Positions 35,364 to 44,781 of a stretch of 64,000 nt of DNA are shown piece by piece. Numbering within the stretch: position 1 is the stretch's first letter; each line of letters opens with the position of its first letter. The notes beneath the pieces are model-generated. The model was given only the letters and a program-made list of their open reading frames with translations, searched no databases and was not told where the DNA came from. The position numbers and the translations under genes are program-made. The stretch is from Flavobacterium hankyongi (GTDB lineage: Bacteria > Bacteroidota > Bacteroidia > Flavobacteriales > Flavobacteriaceae): NCBI RefSeq assembly GCF_036840915.1, contig NZ_CP085725.1, positions 1,302,001 to 1,366,000 on the forward strand. Reading direction: 5' to 3'.

Positions 35364-35490
35364 TAAGGCGGTTTAAAACAATGGTTGAATTACTTTGTTA
35401 CCTTGACGTTTTTCCTCTACAAAAAATTTTATCTTTAACAGAAATTAATCTGTTTGATGGCCTGACTAATGTCCAAGATGAGGCGCCTTA
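35364..35490. repeat. Cassette-type site E, remainder after IS110 insertion
   Basis: The ends TAAGGCG (35364-35370) and CGCCTTA (35484-35490) are inverted. The interior is related to site C: 49 bases from ACGTTT (35406 here, 33241 in C) align without gaps with 12 mismatches by my count, including AAATTTTATCTTT and TAATC-GTT. The left arm GGCGGTTTAAAACAATG parallels GCGTTTGGCACAATTG of site B. The 383-base gap between the transposase and the ATPase gene is thus the IS end plus this site. Confidence 0.5.
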
Positions 35491-35541
35491 TAGACAAATA
35501 TAGAACGACAATTCACACTTTATAAAGAATCAATAAATTAT

Positions 35542-38043
<2,502 letters not shown>

Positions 38044-38064
38044 GACAAATAAAAAGTATGAAAA

Positions 38065-38235
38065 CTGCTAACCGTGGTTTTGTGTAAGCAAAGGTTTAAA
38101 TTTATCGGAAAGTATTAGTGTCTGCAATCTCTCTCGATGTACAGCCTTTTCCTTTAAACTTATCGGTATACTTGTAAACATAAAGTAACAACTTTTCACT
38201 CTTTATAAAAGATTAGACGATGGCCGTTACCCTAT
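38065..38235. repeat. Possible cassette-type site G
   Basis: CTGCTAACCGTGG at 38065 and GGCCGTTACC at 38223 give an imperfect inverted pair (TAACCG/CGTTA). Between them TTTAAATTTATCGG (38095-38108) and TTTAAACTTATCGG (38153-38166) are direct repeats. The left end shares CTGCTAAC with sites B and F, but the right end does not match any cassette start, so this is a weak candidate. The 226-base gap holds no gene. Confidence 0.3.
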
Positions 38236-38269
38236 GAGCATTCCTAGCAACATAGGGCAAACGAACAGA

Positions 38270-39274
38270 TTATTTTACTTTTATAACAACTTTTCCCTTA
38301 GCACGACTTGACTCAACATAAGACAGTGCTTCATTGGTTTGTTCAAACAGAAATACTTTATCAACTATTGGATGAATTTTTCCAGCTTCAATCAACTTGG
38401 TAATTTCGGTTAACTGTTTGCCTTCTGCTCTCATAAATAAGAACTTAAAATTGACATTCAGCTTTTTTGCTTTTCGTCTTACCGACATACTCAATAAACC
38501 CATCAGCATTTGAAAAGGCCAAGCCAAACCAATTTTCTTAGCAAATTCGGCTGTTGGGGGTCCTGTTAATGAAACAAGTGTGCCGCCCGGTTTTAGAATT
38601 TTTAAAGATTTTTCAAGAATTTCAGCTTCTCTATTGCTATGCAATACCACATCATAATCTTTTAAAATAGTAGCAAAATCTTGCGTTTTGTAATCAATCA
38701 CTAAATCAGCACCAAGACTTTTAACTAAAGCCGTATTTGCCGAACTCGTTGTAGTTGTCACAAAAGCTCCAAGATGTTTTGCTAACTGAATAGCAAAAGT
38801 TCCCACACCCCCAGAACCTGCTTGAATAAAAACTTTTTGACCTTTCTTCAAGTTAGCAATTTCGACAAGTGCTTGCCAAGATGTTAATCCAACTAAAGGA
38901 ATAGAAGCTGCTTCTTCCATTGAAATAGTTTTGGGTTTCAGAGCTAAATCAGATTCATTAACTGCGATTTGTTCTGCAAAAGTACCAATTCTGAAATCGC
39001 CAACTCTAGAATAAACCTCATCTCCTACTTTAAACTTAGCAACTTTCGCTCCTACTTTTGTAATCACACCCGCCATGTCATGTCCGTTTACAAAAGGCGT
39101 TTTGTAAGGTAAAAACAGTTTGAATTCTCCATTTCTAATTAGTGAATCTAATAAATTCACACCTGCAGCATCAATTTGAACCAAAACTTCATTTTCGTTT
39201 AGGGTTGGCTCATTCACATTGGTTAAATGTAATGTTTCTTTTTTGCCGTATTTTTTTACGATGAATGCTTTCAT
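38270..39274 (-). CDS. NADP-dependent quinone oxidoreductase-like (zinc-free MDR)
   Basis: A 334-residue medium-chain dehydrogenase/reductase of the quinone-reductase group. The N-terminal GroES-like domain shows VNLLDSLIRNGEF and FVNGHDMAGVITKVGAKVAKFKVGDEV. The nucleotide-binding domain starts at VFIQAGSGGVGTFAIQLAKHLGA near 145. The structural-zinc cysteines of alcohol dehydrogenases are missing. It likely reduces quinones or enones with NADPH. First of three same-strand redox genes by position at the 3' end; 4 bases separate it from the flavodoxin-like gene. Confidence 0.88.
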   Translation of the reverse strand: MKAFIVKKYGKKETLHLTNVNEPTLNENEVLVQIDAAGVNLLDSLIRNGEFKLFLPYKTPFVNGHDMAGVITKVGAKVAKFKVGDEVYSRVGDFRIGTFAEQIAVNESDLALKPKTISMEEAASIPLVGLTSWQALVEIANLKKGQKVFIQAGSGGVGTFAIQLAKHLGAFVTTTTSSANTALVKSLGADLVIDYKTQDFATILKDYDVVLHSNREAEILEKSLKILKPGGTLVSLTGPPTAEFAKKIGLAWPFQMLMGLLSMSVRRKAKKLNVNFKFLFMRAEGKQLTEITKLIEAGKIHPIVDKVFLFEQTNEALSYVESSRAKGKVVIKVK

Positions 39275-39278
39275 AATT

Positions 39279-39839
39279 TTACTTTATCGTTTCTAAATAA
39301 CTTTTTCGTAATGCATCTGTTCCGCTTGAAACTTGACCAAAAAAAGTAGTTTCGGTTTTAATCCCACAAAATTCAAAAACACCTTGTTCAATTACTCTTA
39401 TTTGGGCCTGATTCATTAATGTTTCTTCATAAATAGCTGTTGGTGTATTGGTATTGATGTAAACATGCGCTGTTTTCTCACTCAATAAACCTACTGAACC
39501 ATTTTCGGTAATCTTATAAGCAAATCCGTGCGTAAAAACCCTATCGATAAATCCTTTTAACATCGCTGGCATTTGCGCCCACCACATAGGGTAAACAATT
39601 GTCAAATGATCTGCCCATTGTATCAATTTTTGATAATGCGCTGTATCGTTTGGTATTTCTTTACCCATAAACATATACTCAATATCGGGCATATCTAAAA
39701 CCGGATTGAACTTCTCTCCATAAAGGTCGATAATTTTTACTTCTTCTCCTCTAGCAATTGCTTTTTTTTCAACTTCATCAACAATAGCTTTTGTAAAACT
39801 TGCAGGATTTAAGTGCGAATAAATGATAAGATGTTTCAT
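39279..39839 (-). CDS. NAD(P)H-dependent flavodoxin-fold oxidoreductase
   Basis: 186 residues of the NAD(P)H:quinone oxidoreductase / KefF-like family. The FMN phosphate loop is LIIYSHLNPASFTKAIVDE (4-22), and the family signature YPMWWAQMPAMLKGFIDRVFTHGFAY lies near 95-120. It probably carries out two-electron quinone or azo reduction with FMN. It sits between the SDR and the MDR gene on one transcript, a set that suggests detoxification of reactive carbonyls or quinones under the control of the divergent HxlR regulator. Confidence 0.9.
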   Translation of the reverse strand: MKHLIIYSHLNPASFTKAIVDEVEKKAIARGEEVKIIDLYGEKFNPVLDMPDIEYMFMGKEIPNDTAHYQKLIQWADHLTIVYPMWWAQMPAMLKGFIDRVFTHGFAYKITENGSVGLLSEKTAHVYINTNTPTAIYEETLMNQAQIRVIEQGVFEFCGIKTETTFFGQVSSGTDALRKSYLETIK

Positions 39840-39861
39840 AATTGTAAATTTTAAAATTGTA

Positions 39862-40659
39862 TTATTGGTTTAATTGTTTCAGAATACTTTTTTCTAAAGT
39901 TCCGTAAGCAAAATGTTGCATGTTAATTAGCGTTGAAGAACCTTTGCCCACAACATTTCTGAATTTTGGATACTTCGTTTGAATCACTTTAATTACTCTT
40001 TCGGCTACAAGAATTGGATCTTCTGCCTTGTCTAATAAGGCATCAGAAAATTTTTGAATCTTATTTCTCAAAGTGTTATAGTCGGAAATTCTATTTACTG
40101 TAGCCGTTGAATTATTGATGACATTGGTTTTAAAAGCCGCAGGTTCAATCATGGCTACTTCAATATTAAACTCATTCAATTCATATCGTAAGGATTTGAA
40201 ATAGCCTTCTAAAGCGTGTTTGGAAGCAGCATAGTAAGCCGTATTTGGAAAAGATACAAGTCCAATAATAGAACTTACCGTAATAATTTTACCTGATTTT
40301 TGTTTTCTAAAGTGCGGTAATATTGCATTGGTAACCTTGATGGTTCCCCAGAAGTTGGTTTCTAATTGTTGTCTACCCAACTCAATAGGAGTTTCTTCGG
40401 CAATTCCTGATACATAAAATCCGGCATTATTGATAAGCACGTCTAATTGAGTCGTTTCTTTGAAAAGTCTTTCTGAAAAAGTAGTAATGGATTGCTCTGA
40501 ATCTAAATCTAATGCAATCATTTTGAACGGTACAGTTGCTGCATATTTTTCGGGATTTCTGCTGGTGCCTATTACATTGAAGCCCGATTTATGTAATTGG
40601 TTTGCGATTAACAACCCAAAGCCTGATGAGGCACCTGTTATTAAAATTGTTGGTTTCAT
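39862..40659 (-). CDS. Short-chain dehydrogenase/reductase
   Basis: The open frame runs back to 40848, but that would read through the promoter and into hxlR. The ATG at 40659 starts exactly at the family N terminus MKPTILITGASSGFGLLIANQL, giving 265 residues. TGASSGFG is the NADP-binding glycine motif; NNAG near 80, a catalytic serine in ITVSSIIGLV and YYAASKHALEGY (Tyr and Lys) complete a classical SDR. The substrate is unknown. It leads the redox operon. A -7 element TATATTTG lies at 40717-40710 on this strand. Confidence 0.9.
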   Translation of the reverse strand: MKPTILITGASSGFGLLIANQLHKSGFNVIGTSRNPEKYAATVPFKMIALDLDSEQSITTFSERLFKETTQLDVLINNAGFYVSGIAEETPIELGRQQLETNFWGTIKVTNAILPHFRKQKSGKIITVSSIIGLVSFPNTAYYAASKHALEGYFKSLRYELNEFNIEVAMIEPAAFKTNVINNSTATVNRISDYNTLRNKIQKFSDALLDKAEDPILVAERVIKVIQTKYPKFRNVVGKGSSTLINMQHFAYGTLEKSILKQLNQ

Positions 40660-40692
40660 TTCGTTTCTTTTAAATATTATTTTATAAATTTG

Positions 40693-40741
40693 CTTGCTTT
40701 TTGCAAGTGCAAATATACAAACTACTTTCAAAATGCAAGTG
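40693..40741 (-). promoter_or_regulatory. Promoter and operator of the redox operon
   Basis: On the minus strand a -33 TTG (40738-40736) and a -7 TATATTTG (40717-40710) are 18 bases apart. The octamer TGCAAGTG occurs at 40702-40709 and 40734-40741, 32 bases apart (three helical turns), once beside each promoter box. CTTGC-N5-GCAAG (40693-40707) adds a palindrome. This is the expected layout of an HxlR operator, and the hxlR gene starts 25 bases away in the other direction. Confidence 0.6.
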
Positions 40742-40765
40742 AAGTTTTGAAATATTTTTATAGTT

Positions 40766-41185
40766 ATGGAAAAAAATAAAAAAAGATCGGACTGTCCAAT
40801 TAGTTGTACTCTTGATATTTTAGGCGATAAATGGTCGTTATTGATCATTAGAGATATGATGTTTCGTCAAAAATCGACTTATGGGGAATTTTTAAAATCG
40901 GAAGAAAAAATTGCTACCAATATTTTGGCTTCAAGACTACAAAATTTGGAAGAAAATGAGCTTATCGAGAAACTAGAACACCCAGAAAGTAAAGCCAAGG
41001 TTTTATATAAGCTTACACCAAAAGCAATTGATTTATTACCCATTATTGTAGAAATCCATTTATGGGCAGATAAATACTTTACCATTCCAGCCGACATAAA
41101 AGCCATGATAAATGATGCTAAAAAAGGAAAAGAGGCCTTTATAAAAGCTACAACGCAGCAATTAAAAAAGCAAATAGCGGGTTAA
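40766..41185 (+). CDS. HxlR-family transcriptional regulator
   Basis: A 139-residue winged-helix regulator. The N terminus DCPISCTLDILGDKWSLLIIRDM is the HxlR signature. Cys10 and Cys14 are the cysteine(s) that in family members such as HypR and QorR sense thiol-reactive quinones, aldehydes or disulfide stress. ILASRLQNLEENELIEKLEHPE forms the recognition helix and wing. It is divergent from the three redox genes, and the repeated TGCAAGTG sites between them are the probable operator. I infer a quinone or aldehyde sensor controlling that operon and itself. Confidence 0.92.
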   Translation: MEKNKKRSDCPISCTLDILGDKWSLLIIRDMMFRQKSTYGEFLKSEEKIATNILASRLQNLEENELIEKLEHPESKAKVLYKLTPKAIDLLPIIVEIHLWADKYFTIPADIKAMINDAKKGKEAFIKATTQQLKKQIAG

Positions 41186-41195
41186 AAAGATCGAA

Positions 41196-41324
41196 CTGCT
41201 AACAAGAGTCAGAGGATATTGCGAATTTTGTGAGTAAATTAAAGTTTACATTTCGATAGATTTTTCTTAAATATAAATAGTCGATTTAAAAACGCTAACA
41301 TCAATAAGTACAGAACGCTAGTTA
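41196..41324. repeat. Possible cassette-type site F
   Basis: CTGCTAACAAG at 41196, then ATTGCGAATTTTGT, AGTAAATT and GTTTACATTTCG follow site B almost step by step, but the right part has decayed (CAGAACGCTAGTTAGTAGC around 41310). It appears to be a diverged or inactive relative of sites B and C, located between hxlR and arsR. Confidence 0.4.
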
Positions 41325-41384
41325 GTAGCTTAACAAAAGCTAAATTCATTTTTAACAAAATCTTTTTAAACAATCAAAATATTA

Positions 41385-41400
41385 ATCGTAATATTGCGAT
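41385..41400 (+). promoter_or_regulatory. ArsR operator 1
   Basis: ATCGTAATATTGCGAT is a near-perfect palindrome (one mismatched pair), 14 bases before the arsR ATG, and is repeated as ATCGTAATATTACAAT at 41763-41778. TAATATTG inside it is one base off the -7 consensus, so binding would block the promoter. Confidence 0.65.
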
Positions 41401-41413
41401 AATTAATTTAATT

Positions 41414-41743
41414 ATGGGAATTACTAAAACTGATATATTCAACGAACAGCAAAACAAGTTGGCAACCATACTAAAAGCACTGGCACATCCGGCACGTATT
41501 GCTATACTTCAACATATCATCAAGCAAAATGCTTGTATTTGTAATGATTTAGTAAATGAACTTGGTTTAGCCCAAGCCACAATCTCTCAGCATTTGAGAG
41601 AATTAAAAAACATAGGCATCATCAAAGGAAATATAGAAGGAACCAGTGTTTGTTATTGTATAGATGAAGAAATTTGGCTACAAATTAAATCTGAACTCAC
41701 ACTCTTCTTTACAGAAGATGTAAAAACAAAAAAAAGCTGCTAG
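41414..41743 (+). CDS. arsR: ArsR-family metalloregulator
   Basis: A 109-residue winged-helix repressor of the arsenic type. The core is LATILKALAHPARIAILQHI, followed by NACICNDLVNELGLAQATISQHLRELKNIGIIKG. Cys41 and Cys43 in CICNDL match the CxC of the ArsR ELCVCDL metal site, and another Cys lies in SVCYCIDEE. Binding of arsenite would release it from the operators at 41385 and 41763. The neighbours (DUF6428, arsC) support arsenic as the inducer. Confidence 0.92.
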   Translation: MGITKTDIFNEQQNKLATILKALAHPARIAILQHIIKQNACICNDLVNELGLAQATISQHLRELKNIGIIKGNIEGTSVCYCIDEEIWLQIKSELTLFFTEDVKTKKSC

Positions 41744-41762
41744 TATTTTTTTGAAAACAACA

Positions 41763-41778
41763 ATCGTAATATTACAAT
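41763..41778 (+). promoter_or_regulatory. ArsR operator 2
   Basis: ATCGTAATATTACAAT, 14 of 16 bases identical to the operator in front of arsR, lies 23 bases before the DUF6428 gene. The second site suggests separate control of the distal genes or a repression loop. Confidence 0.55.
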
Positions 41779-41800
41779 ATAACAATAAAATAAAATCACT

Positions 41801-42247
41801 ATGAAACTATCAGATGTAAAAAGTATTTTACCAACACTAGACAATGTTGTTTTTCAATTAGAAAACGGAACCTATGTTCCTGAACATTTCCACGTAACAG
41901 AAATTGGTGTTGTGACCAAACATTTCATTGATTGTGGAGGAACAATTCGAAACGAAAAAGTTACAAACTTCCAGTTGTGGAATGCTAACGACTATGAACA
42001 TAGACTTAAACCTTCAAAACTTATGAATATCATAAAACTGTCTGAAGAAAAGCTTGGCATTGAAGATTTGGAAATTGAAGTGGAATATCAAGGTGAAACC
42101 ATTGGTAAATACGAATTAGAATTTAATGGAAACCATTTTTTATTAAAAAACAAAACAACAGCATGTTTAGCCTCAGATGCTTGTGGTATCCCATCTCAAA
42201 AAGAAGAAAACACAGCTTGCTGTTCCCCTAACTCTAAATGCTGCTAA
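41801..42247 (+). CDS. DUF6428 family protein of arsenic operons
   Basis: 148 residues matching DUF6428 (VKSILPTLDNVVFQLENG, VPEHFHVTEIGVVTKHFIDCGG, NEKVTNFQLWNANDYEHRL). Family members sit in arsenic operons of Bacteroidota next to arsR; their activity is not established. The C-terminal tail is unusually cysteine-rich (CLASDACGIPSQ, ACCSPNSKCC), six cysteines in about 30 residues, a possible arsenite- or metal-binding appendage. PEHFHV may add metal ligands. Two bases separate its stop from the small membrane-peptide gene. Confidence 0.82.
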   Translation: MKLSDVKSILPTLDNVVFQLENGTYVPEHFHVTEIGVVTKHFIDCGGTIRNEKVTNFQLWNANDYEHRLKPSKLMNIIKLSEEKLGIEDLEIEVEYQGETIGKYELEFNGNHFLLKNKTTACLASDACGIPSQKEENTACCSPNSKCC

Positions 42248-42249
42248 CT

Positions 42250-42375
42250 ATGATAGAAAAAGCTATCAAATATAAGAAGCCACTCATCATAACAACTTCT
42301 GTTATAGCATTACAGTTATTTTTTGGTTTTGATCCTAAGTTTTGCATTATTAATATGATTTGGTTATTAGTTTAA
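42250..42375 (+). CDS. 41-residue hydrophobic peptide in the ars operon
   Basis: An ATG 2 bases after the DUF6428 stop opens a 41-codon frame ending 4 bases before arsC. After a basic start (MIEKAIKYKKP) it has a hydrophobic run that can span the membrane (LIITTSVIALQLFFGF), then DPKFCIINMIWLLV. Its position, tight spacing on both sides and single-helix design make it a likely real gene rather than spacer. Similar short peptides seem to accompany flavobacterial ars genes, but I cannot verify that here. Confidence 0.55.
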   Translation: MIEKAIKYKKPLIITTSVIALQLFFGFDPKFCIINMIWLLV

Positions 42376-42379
42376 AAGC

Positions 42380-42802
42380 ATGGAAGTAAAAAAAATATTA
42401 GTTCTTTGTACCGGAAACAGTTGCAGAAGCCAAATCGCTGAAGGTTATTTACGCCACTACACAAACAATCGAGCAATTGTGTATAGTGCCGGTGTAGAAA
42501 CTCATGGTGTAAATCCAAAGGCAATTGCAATAATGAAAGAAGACAATATTGACATTTCAAATCATACCTCAAACAATGTTAATGAATATTACAATGTTGA
42601 TTTTGATTATGTGATAACCGTTTGCGATAATGCTAACGAAAGATGTCCTTTCTTTCCGTCACAAGCAAAAAAGTTTCATCAAAATTTTCCAGACCCTGCA
42701 AAAGCAACAGGATCAGAAAAAGAAGTTGAGGAAAAATTTAGAGAAGTACGAGATCTTATTAAAAAATATTGTCAGGAGTTTGCAATAACAAACATAAAAT
42801 AG
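42380..42802 (+). CDS. arsC: Arsenate reductase ArsC (thioredoxin-coupled, LMW-phosphatase fold)
   Basis: Reduces arsenate to arsenite with thioredoxin. The P-loop LCTGNSCRS holds nucleophile Cys10, and Cys82 and Cys89 in TVCDNANERCP give the exact 10/82/89 redox triad of the Staphylococcus pI258 enzyme. The Asp general acid is in FPDPAKA near 111. 140 residues. No arsenite efflux gene (acr3/arsB) follows in this window, because the next structure is a terminator. The pump must be elsewhere. Confidence 0.93.
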   Translation: MEVKKILVLCTGNSCRSQIAEGYLRHYTNNRAIVYSAGVETHGVNPKAIAIMKEDNIDISNHTSNNVNEYYNVDFDYVITVCDNANERCPFFPSQAKKFHQNFPDPAKATGSEKEVEEKFREVRDLIKKYCQEFAITNIK

Positions 42803-42820
42803 CTGCTAGTGCAGCTATTT
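42797..42820 (+). terminator. Terminator of the ars operon
   Basis: AAATAGCTGC and GCAGCTATTT form a 10-bp stem with a TAGT loop, followed by TTTTT. The arsC stop codon TAG is inside the left arm. Confidence 0.85.
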
Positions 42821-42996
42821 TTTTTCATTAGTTCTATTCATTCGAGTGGTGTAATAGCTGTTAACTCTTTTTTGAATCATAACAGATTCCAAAAATTCTT
42901 TTGTACTTGCAATAATTAGTCTTAAATTTAGTATTATTATCCTGAGTCAGTATAAAAAATATAAGGCTGATTTAAAATTTTAAAACATAGTAAGCA

Positions 42997-43455
42997 ATGC
43001 AAAAATTACAGTTTAAAAAAGAAATAAAAGCATCAGCTCAAAAAGTATATGAAACGATGCTTGGCTTAAAAAACAAAGCTACTTACGAATATTGGACAGC
43101 AACTTTTAATCCTACTTCTACTTATGAAGGTAGTTGGGACAAAGGAAGTAAAATTCATTTTGTAGGGGTAGATGAAAGCGGTAAAAAAGGCGGAATGGCT
43201 TCAGAAATTGTAGCGCATCAACCTGCCGGGTTTGTTTCTATACGTCATTATGGATTTCTGGACGGTGATCTTGAAATTACCACAGGTGAACAAGTAGAAA
43301 AATGGGCAGGTGGTCATGAAAATTACAGTTTTCAAGAAAACAATGGTATTACAACGGTAACGGTAGATATGGATACTATCGATGAATACTTGGAATATTT
43401 CAATGACATTTATCCAAAAGCATTAGACAAATTAAAAGAGATTTCTAAAAAATAA
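42997..43455 (+). CDS. SRPBCC-superfamily (START/AHSA1-like) protein
   Basis: 152 residues with the helix-grip pattern of the SRPBCC superfamily: MQKLQFKKEIKASAQKVYETMLG at the start, YEGSWDKGSKIHFVG, SEIVAHQPAGFVSIRHYG, WAGGHENYSFQENNGITTVTVDMDT in the strand region and a long C-terminal helix (ALDKLKEISKK). Such proteins bind hydrophobic ligands or act as stress co-factors; the ligand is unknown. An 8-base gap to the next GNAT gene suggests co-transcription. The 190 bases before it hold no other gene. Confidence 0.82.
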   Translation: MQKLQFKKEIKASAQKVYETMLGLKNKATYEYWTATFNPTSTYEGSWDKGSKIHFVGVDESGKKGGMASEIVAHQPAGFVSIRHYGFLDGDLEITTGEQVEKWAGGHENYSFQENNGITTVTVDMDTIDEYLEYFNDIYPKALDKLKEISKK

Positions 43456-43463
43456 ATAATTGC

Positions 43464-43991
43464 ATGACCAATTTGAATTCTCCAACTTTTTCAATTTTGA
43501 CAACTGAAAAATTAACTTTGAGACAATTATCTATTGACGATCAGCAAGCAATTTTTGATTTGCGTTCTGACCCAGATATTAATAAATACCTTGGCAGACA
43601 ACTTTGTGAAACAAAAGAAGAAGCTATAAACTTTATCAATAAGGTTAACGAAAATATTGAAAAAAACATTTCATTCTATTGGGCAATTACTTTAACAGAT
43701 ACCAAAACATTTGTTGGTACGATTTGTCTATTTGATTTTTCAAACGAAAGAAGCAGTTGTGAAATAGGGTACGAACTTATAACAAAGTTCCAAGGACAAG
43801 GTATAATGAAAGAAGCTCTGCAAGTGGTTATTGATTATGTTTTTCAATCATTAAAATTTAAAAAAATAGTTGCGTTTACTCATCACGAAAATCTGAACTC
43901 AACAAAACTATTAACAAAATTTAATTTTGTAGCATCTTCAGAATTAGATGACGAAAATCCAAACCTAATCATGTTCACTTTAACACAATAA
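43464..43991 (+). CDS. GNAT-family N-acetyltransferase (RimJ/RimL type)
   Basis: 175 residues. The start TEKLTLRQLSIDDQQAIFDLRSDPDINKYLG is the typical RimJ/RimL-like N terminus, and SCEIGYELITKFQGQGIMKEALQVVIDYVF carries the acetyl-CoA-binding Q/GxGxG/A motif. HHENLNSTKLLTKFNFVAS is the usual end. Ribosomal-protein, small-molecule and antibiotic acetyltransferases all share this pattern; the substrate is unknown. It follows the SRPBCC gene by 8 bases. Confidence 0.85.
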   Translation: MTNLNSPTFSILTTEKLTLRQLSIDDQQAIFDLRSDPDINKYLGRQLCETKEEAINFINKVNENIEKNISFYWAITLTDTKTFVGTICLFDFSNERSSCEIGYELITKFQGQGIMKEALQVVIDYVFQSLKFKKIVAFTHHENLNSTKLLTKFNFVASSELDDENPNLIMFTLTQ

Positions 43992-44039
43992 CTACTAAAA
44001 GTGAAAATTCGAATCTCTGAAAACGATTTTCATTTAGTT

Positions 44040-44723
44040 TTAATTGGTACTGACTGATGACTTTTCTTTTAAGAGTAAAAATTTATAGAATGTGAAATGA
44101 GAAATACCATAGGCTAAAATTACAATTTGGTAAATAGCTTCATTTTTCACATAAAACTTATTAATAAAAAAAGCGCCAATTTGTACAACAAACAAGATGG
44201 CGCTAATAAGTAGCCAATACCCTTTTTTATCCGAATTATTCACATAATTTATAATAGCAACACCACCAATAAGTGATGTACAAAAAGTATTCAATATCCA
44301 AATATAATAAGCATCACCCAAACTATTATCAACAAAATCAACTAGATACAAGTACAATACAAAAAAAGGAATAATAGCAACAAATACTGCAATTTTTGTT
44401 TGTTGGGTTATTAAATCAAAAACCAAAAAACACAGACATATTTTAAAAAACAGTGAGCAAATACTTGCTAAAGCAAAAAAATCAGTGAAACTTAAAGTAA
44501 AAAAAACTGATGCAAACTGATAAAACAAAAGTGCTAAGAAATAGACTAATTGCTTTTTTGAAGAGCTAACAAAATATAAAACAAGTAAAATAGGTATTCT
44601 TATAAACCAAAATATTTTTTCAAAAAATTCCCAATCAAACATTGATGAAAAACTGTAAAGTAACAGGTTTCCGAAGTATAAAATTATTAGTAGTTTTGAA
44701 AGTTTGTGTAATTTCAAATCCAT
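44040..44723 (-). CDS. Multi-pass membrane protein, unknown
   Basis: 227 residues with about eight hydrophobic segments and very short loops, rich in Phe, Tyr and Leu. The topology is like that of YhhN proteins, of which a clear member lies at 47806, but I do not see the YhhN motifs (the W-x-GD pattern) here. No function can be assigned. It is convergent with the GNAT gene at 43464 and divergent from the one at 44782. Confidence 0.6.
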   Translation of the reverse strand: MDLKLHKLSKLLIILYFGNLLLYSFSSMFDWEFFEKIFWFIRIPILLVLYFVSSSKKQLVYFLALLFYQFASVFFTLSFTDFFALASICSLFFKICLCFLVFDLITQQTKIAVFVAIIPFFVLYLYLVDFVDNSLGDAYYIWILNTFCTSLIGGVAIINYVNNSDKKGYWLLISAILFVVQIGAFFINKFYVKNEAIYQIVILAYGISHFTFYKFLLLKEKSSVSTN

Positions 44724-44781
44724 TTAAAGCAGTTAATACCTTAAATTTACTACAATAAATTAACATTTACAATAATTAATT

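Larger units (their letters stand above)
34144..35365 (-). mobile_element. IS110-family insertion sequence (ends approximate)
   Basis: About 1.2 kb holding one transposase gene and a structured non-coding end on its 5' side. The limits are inferred from the interruption of the cassette-type site: AAC at 34143 on one side and TAAGGCGG at 35364-35371 on the other. No terminal inverted repeats are obvious, as is normal for the IS110 group (the IS1111 group has them). IS110/IS1111 elements are known to enter integron attC sites, and this insertion repeats that behaviour at an attC-like site. Confidence 0.7.

Noticed and set aside
31589..35541. A classical class 1-type integron
   Set aside because: No intI gene, attI site or Pc promoter is visible, and the outer boxes do not fit RYYYAAC/GTTRRRY. 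I report the region as integron-like only.
40660..40848. 63-residue N-terminal extension of the SDR
   Set aside because: It would run through the operator and into the divergent hxlR gene. The SDR family begins at the ATG at 40659.
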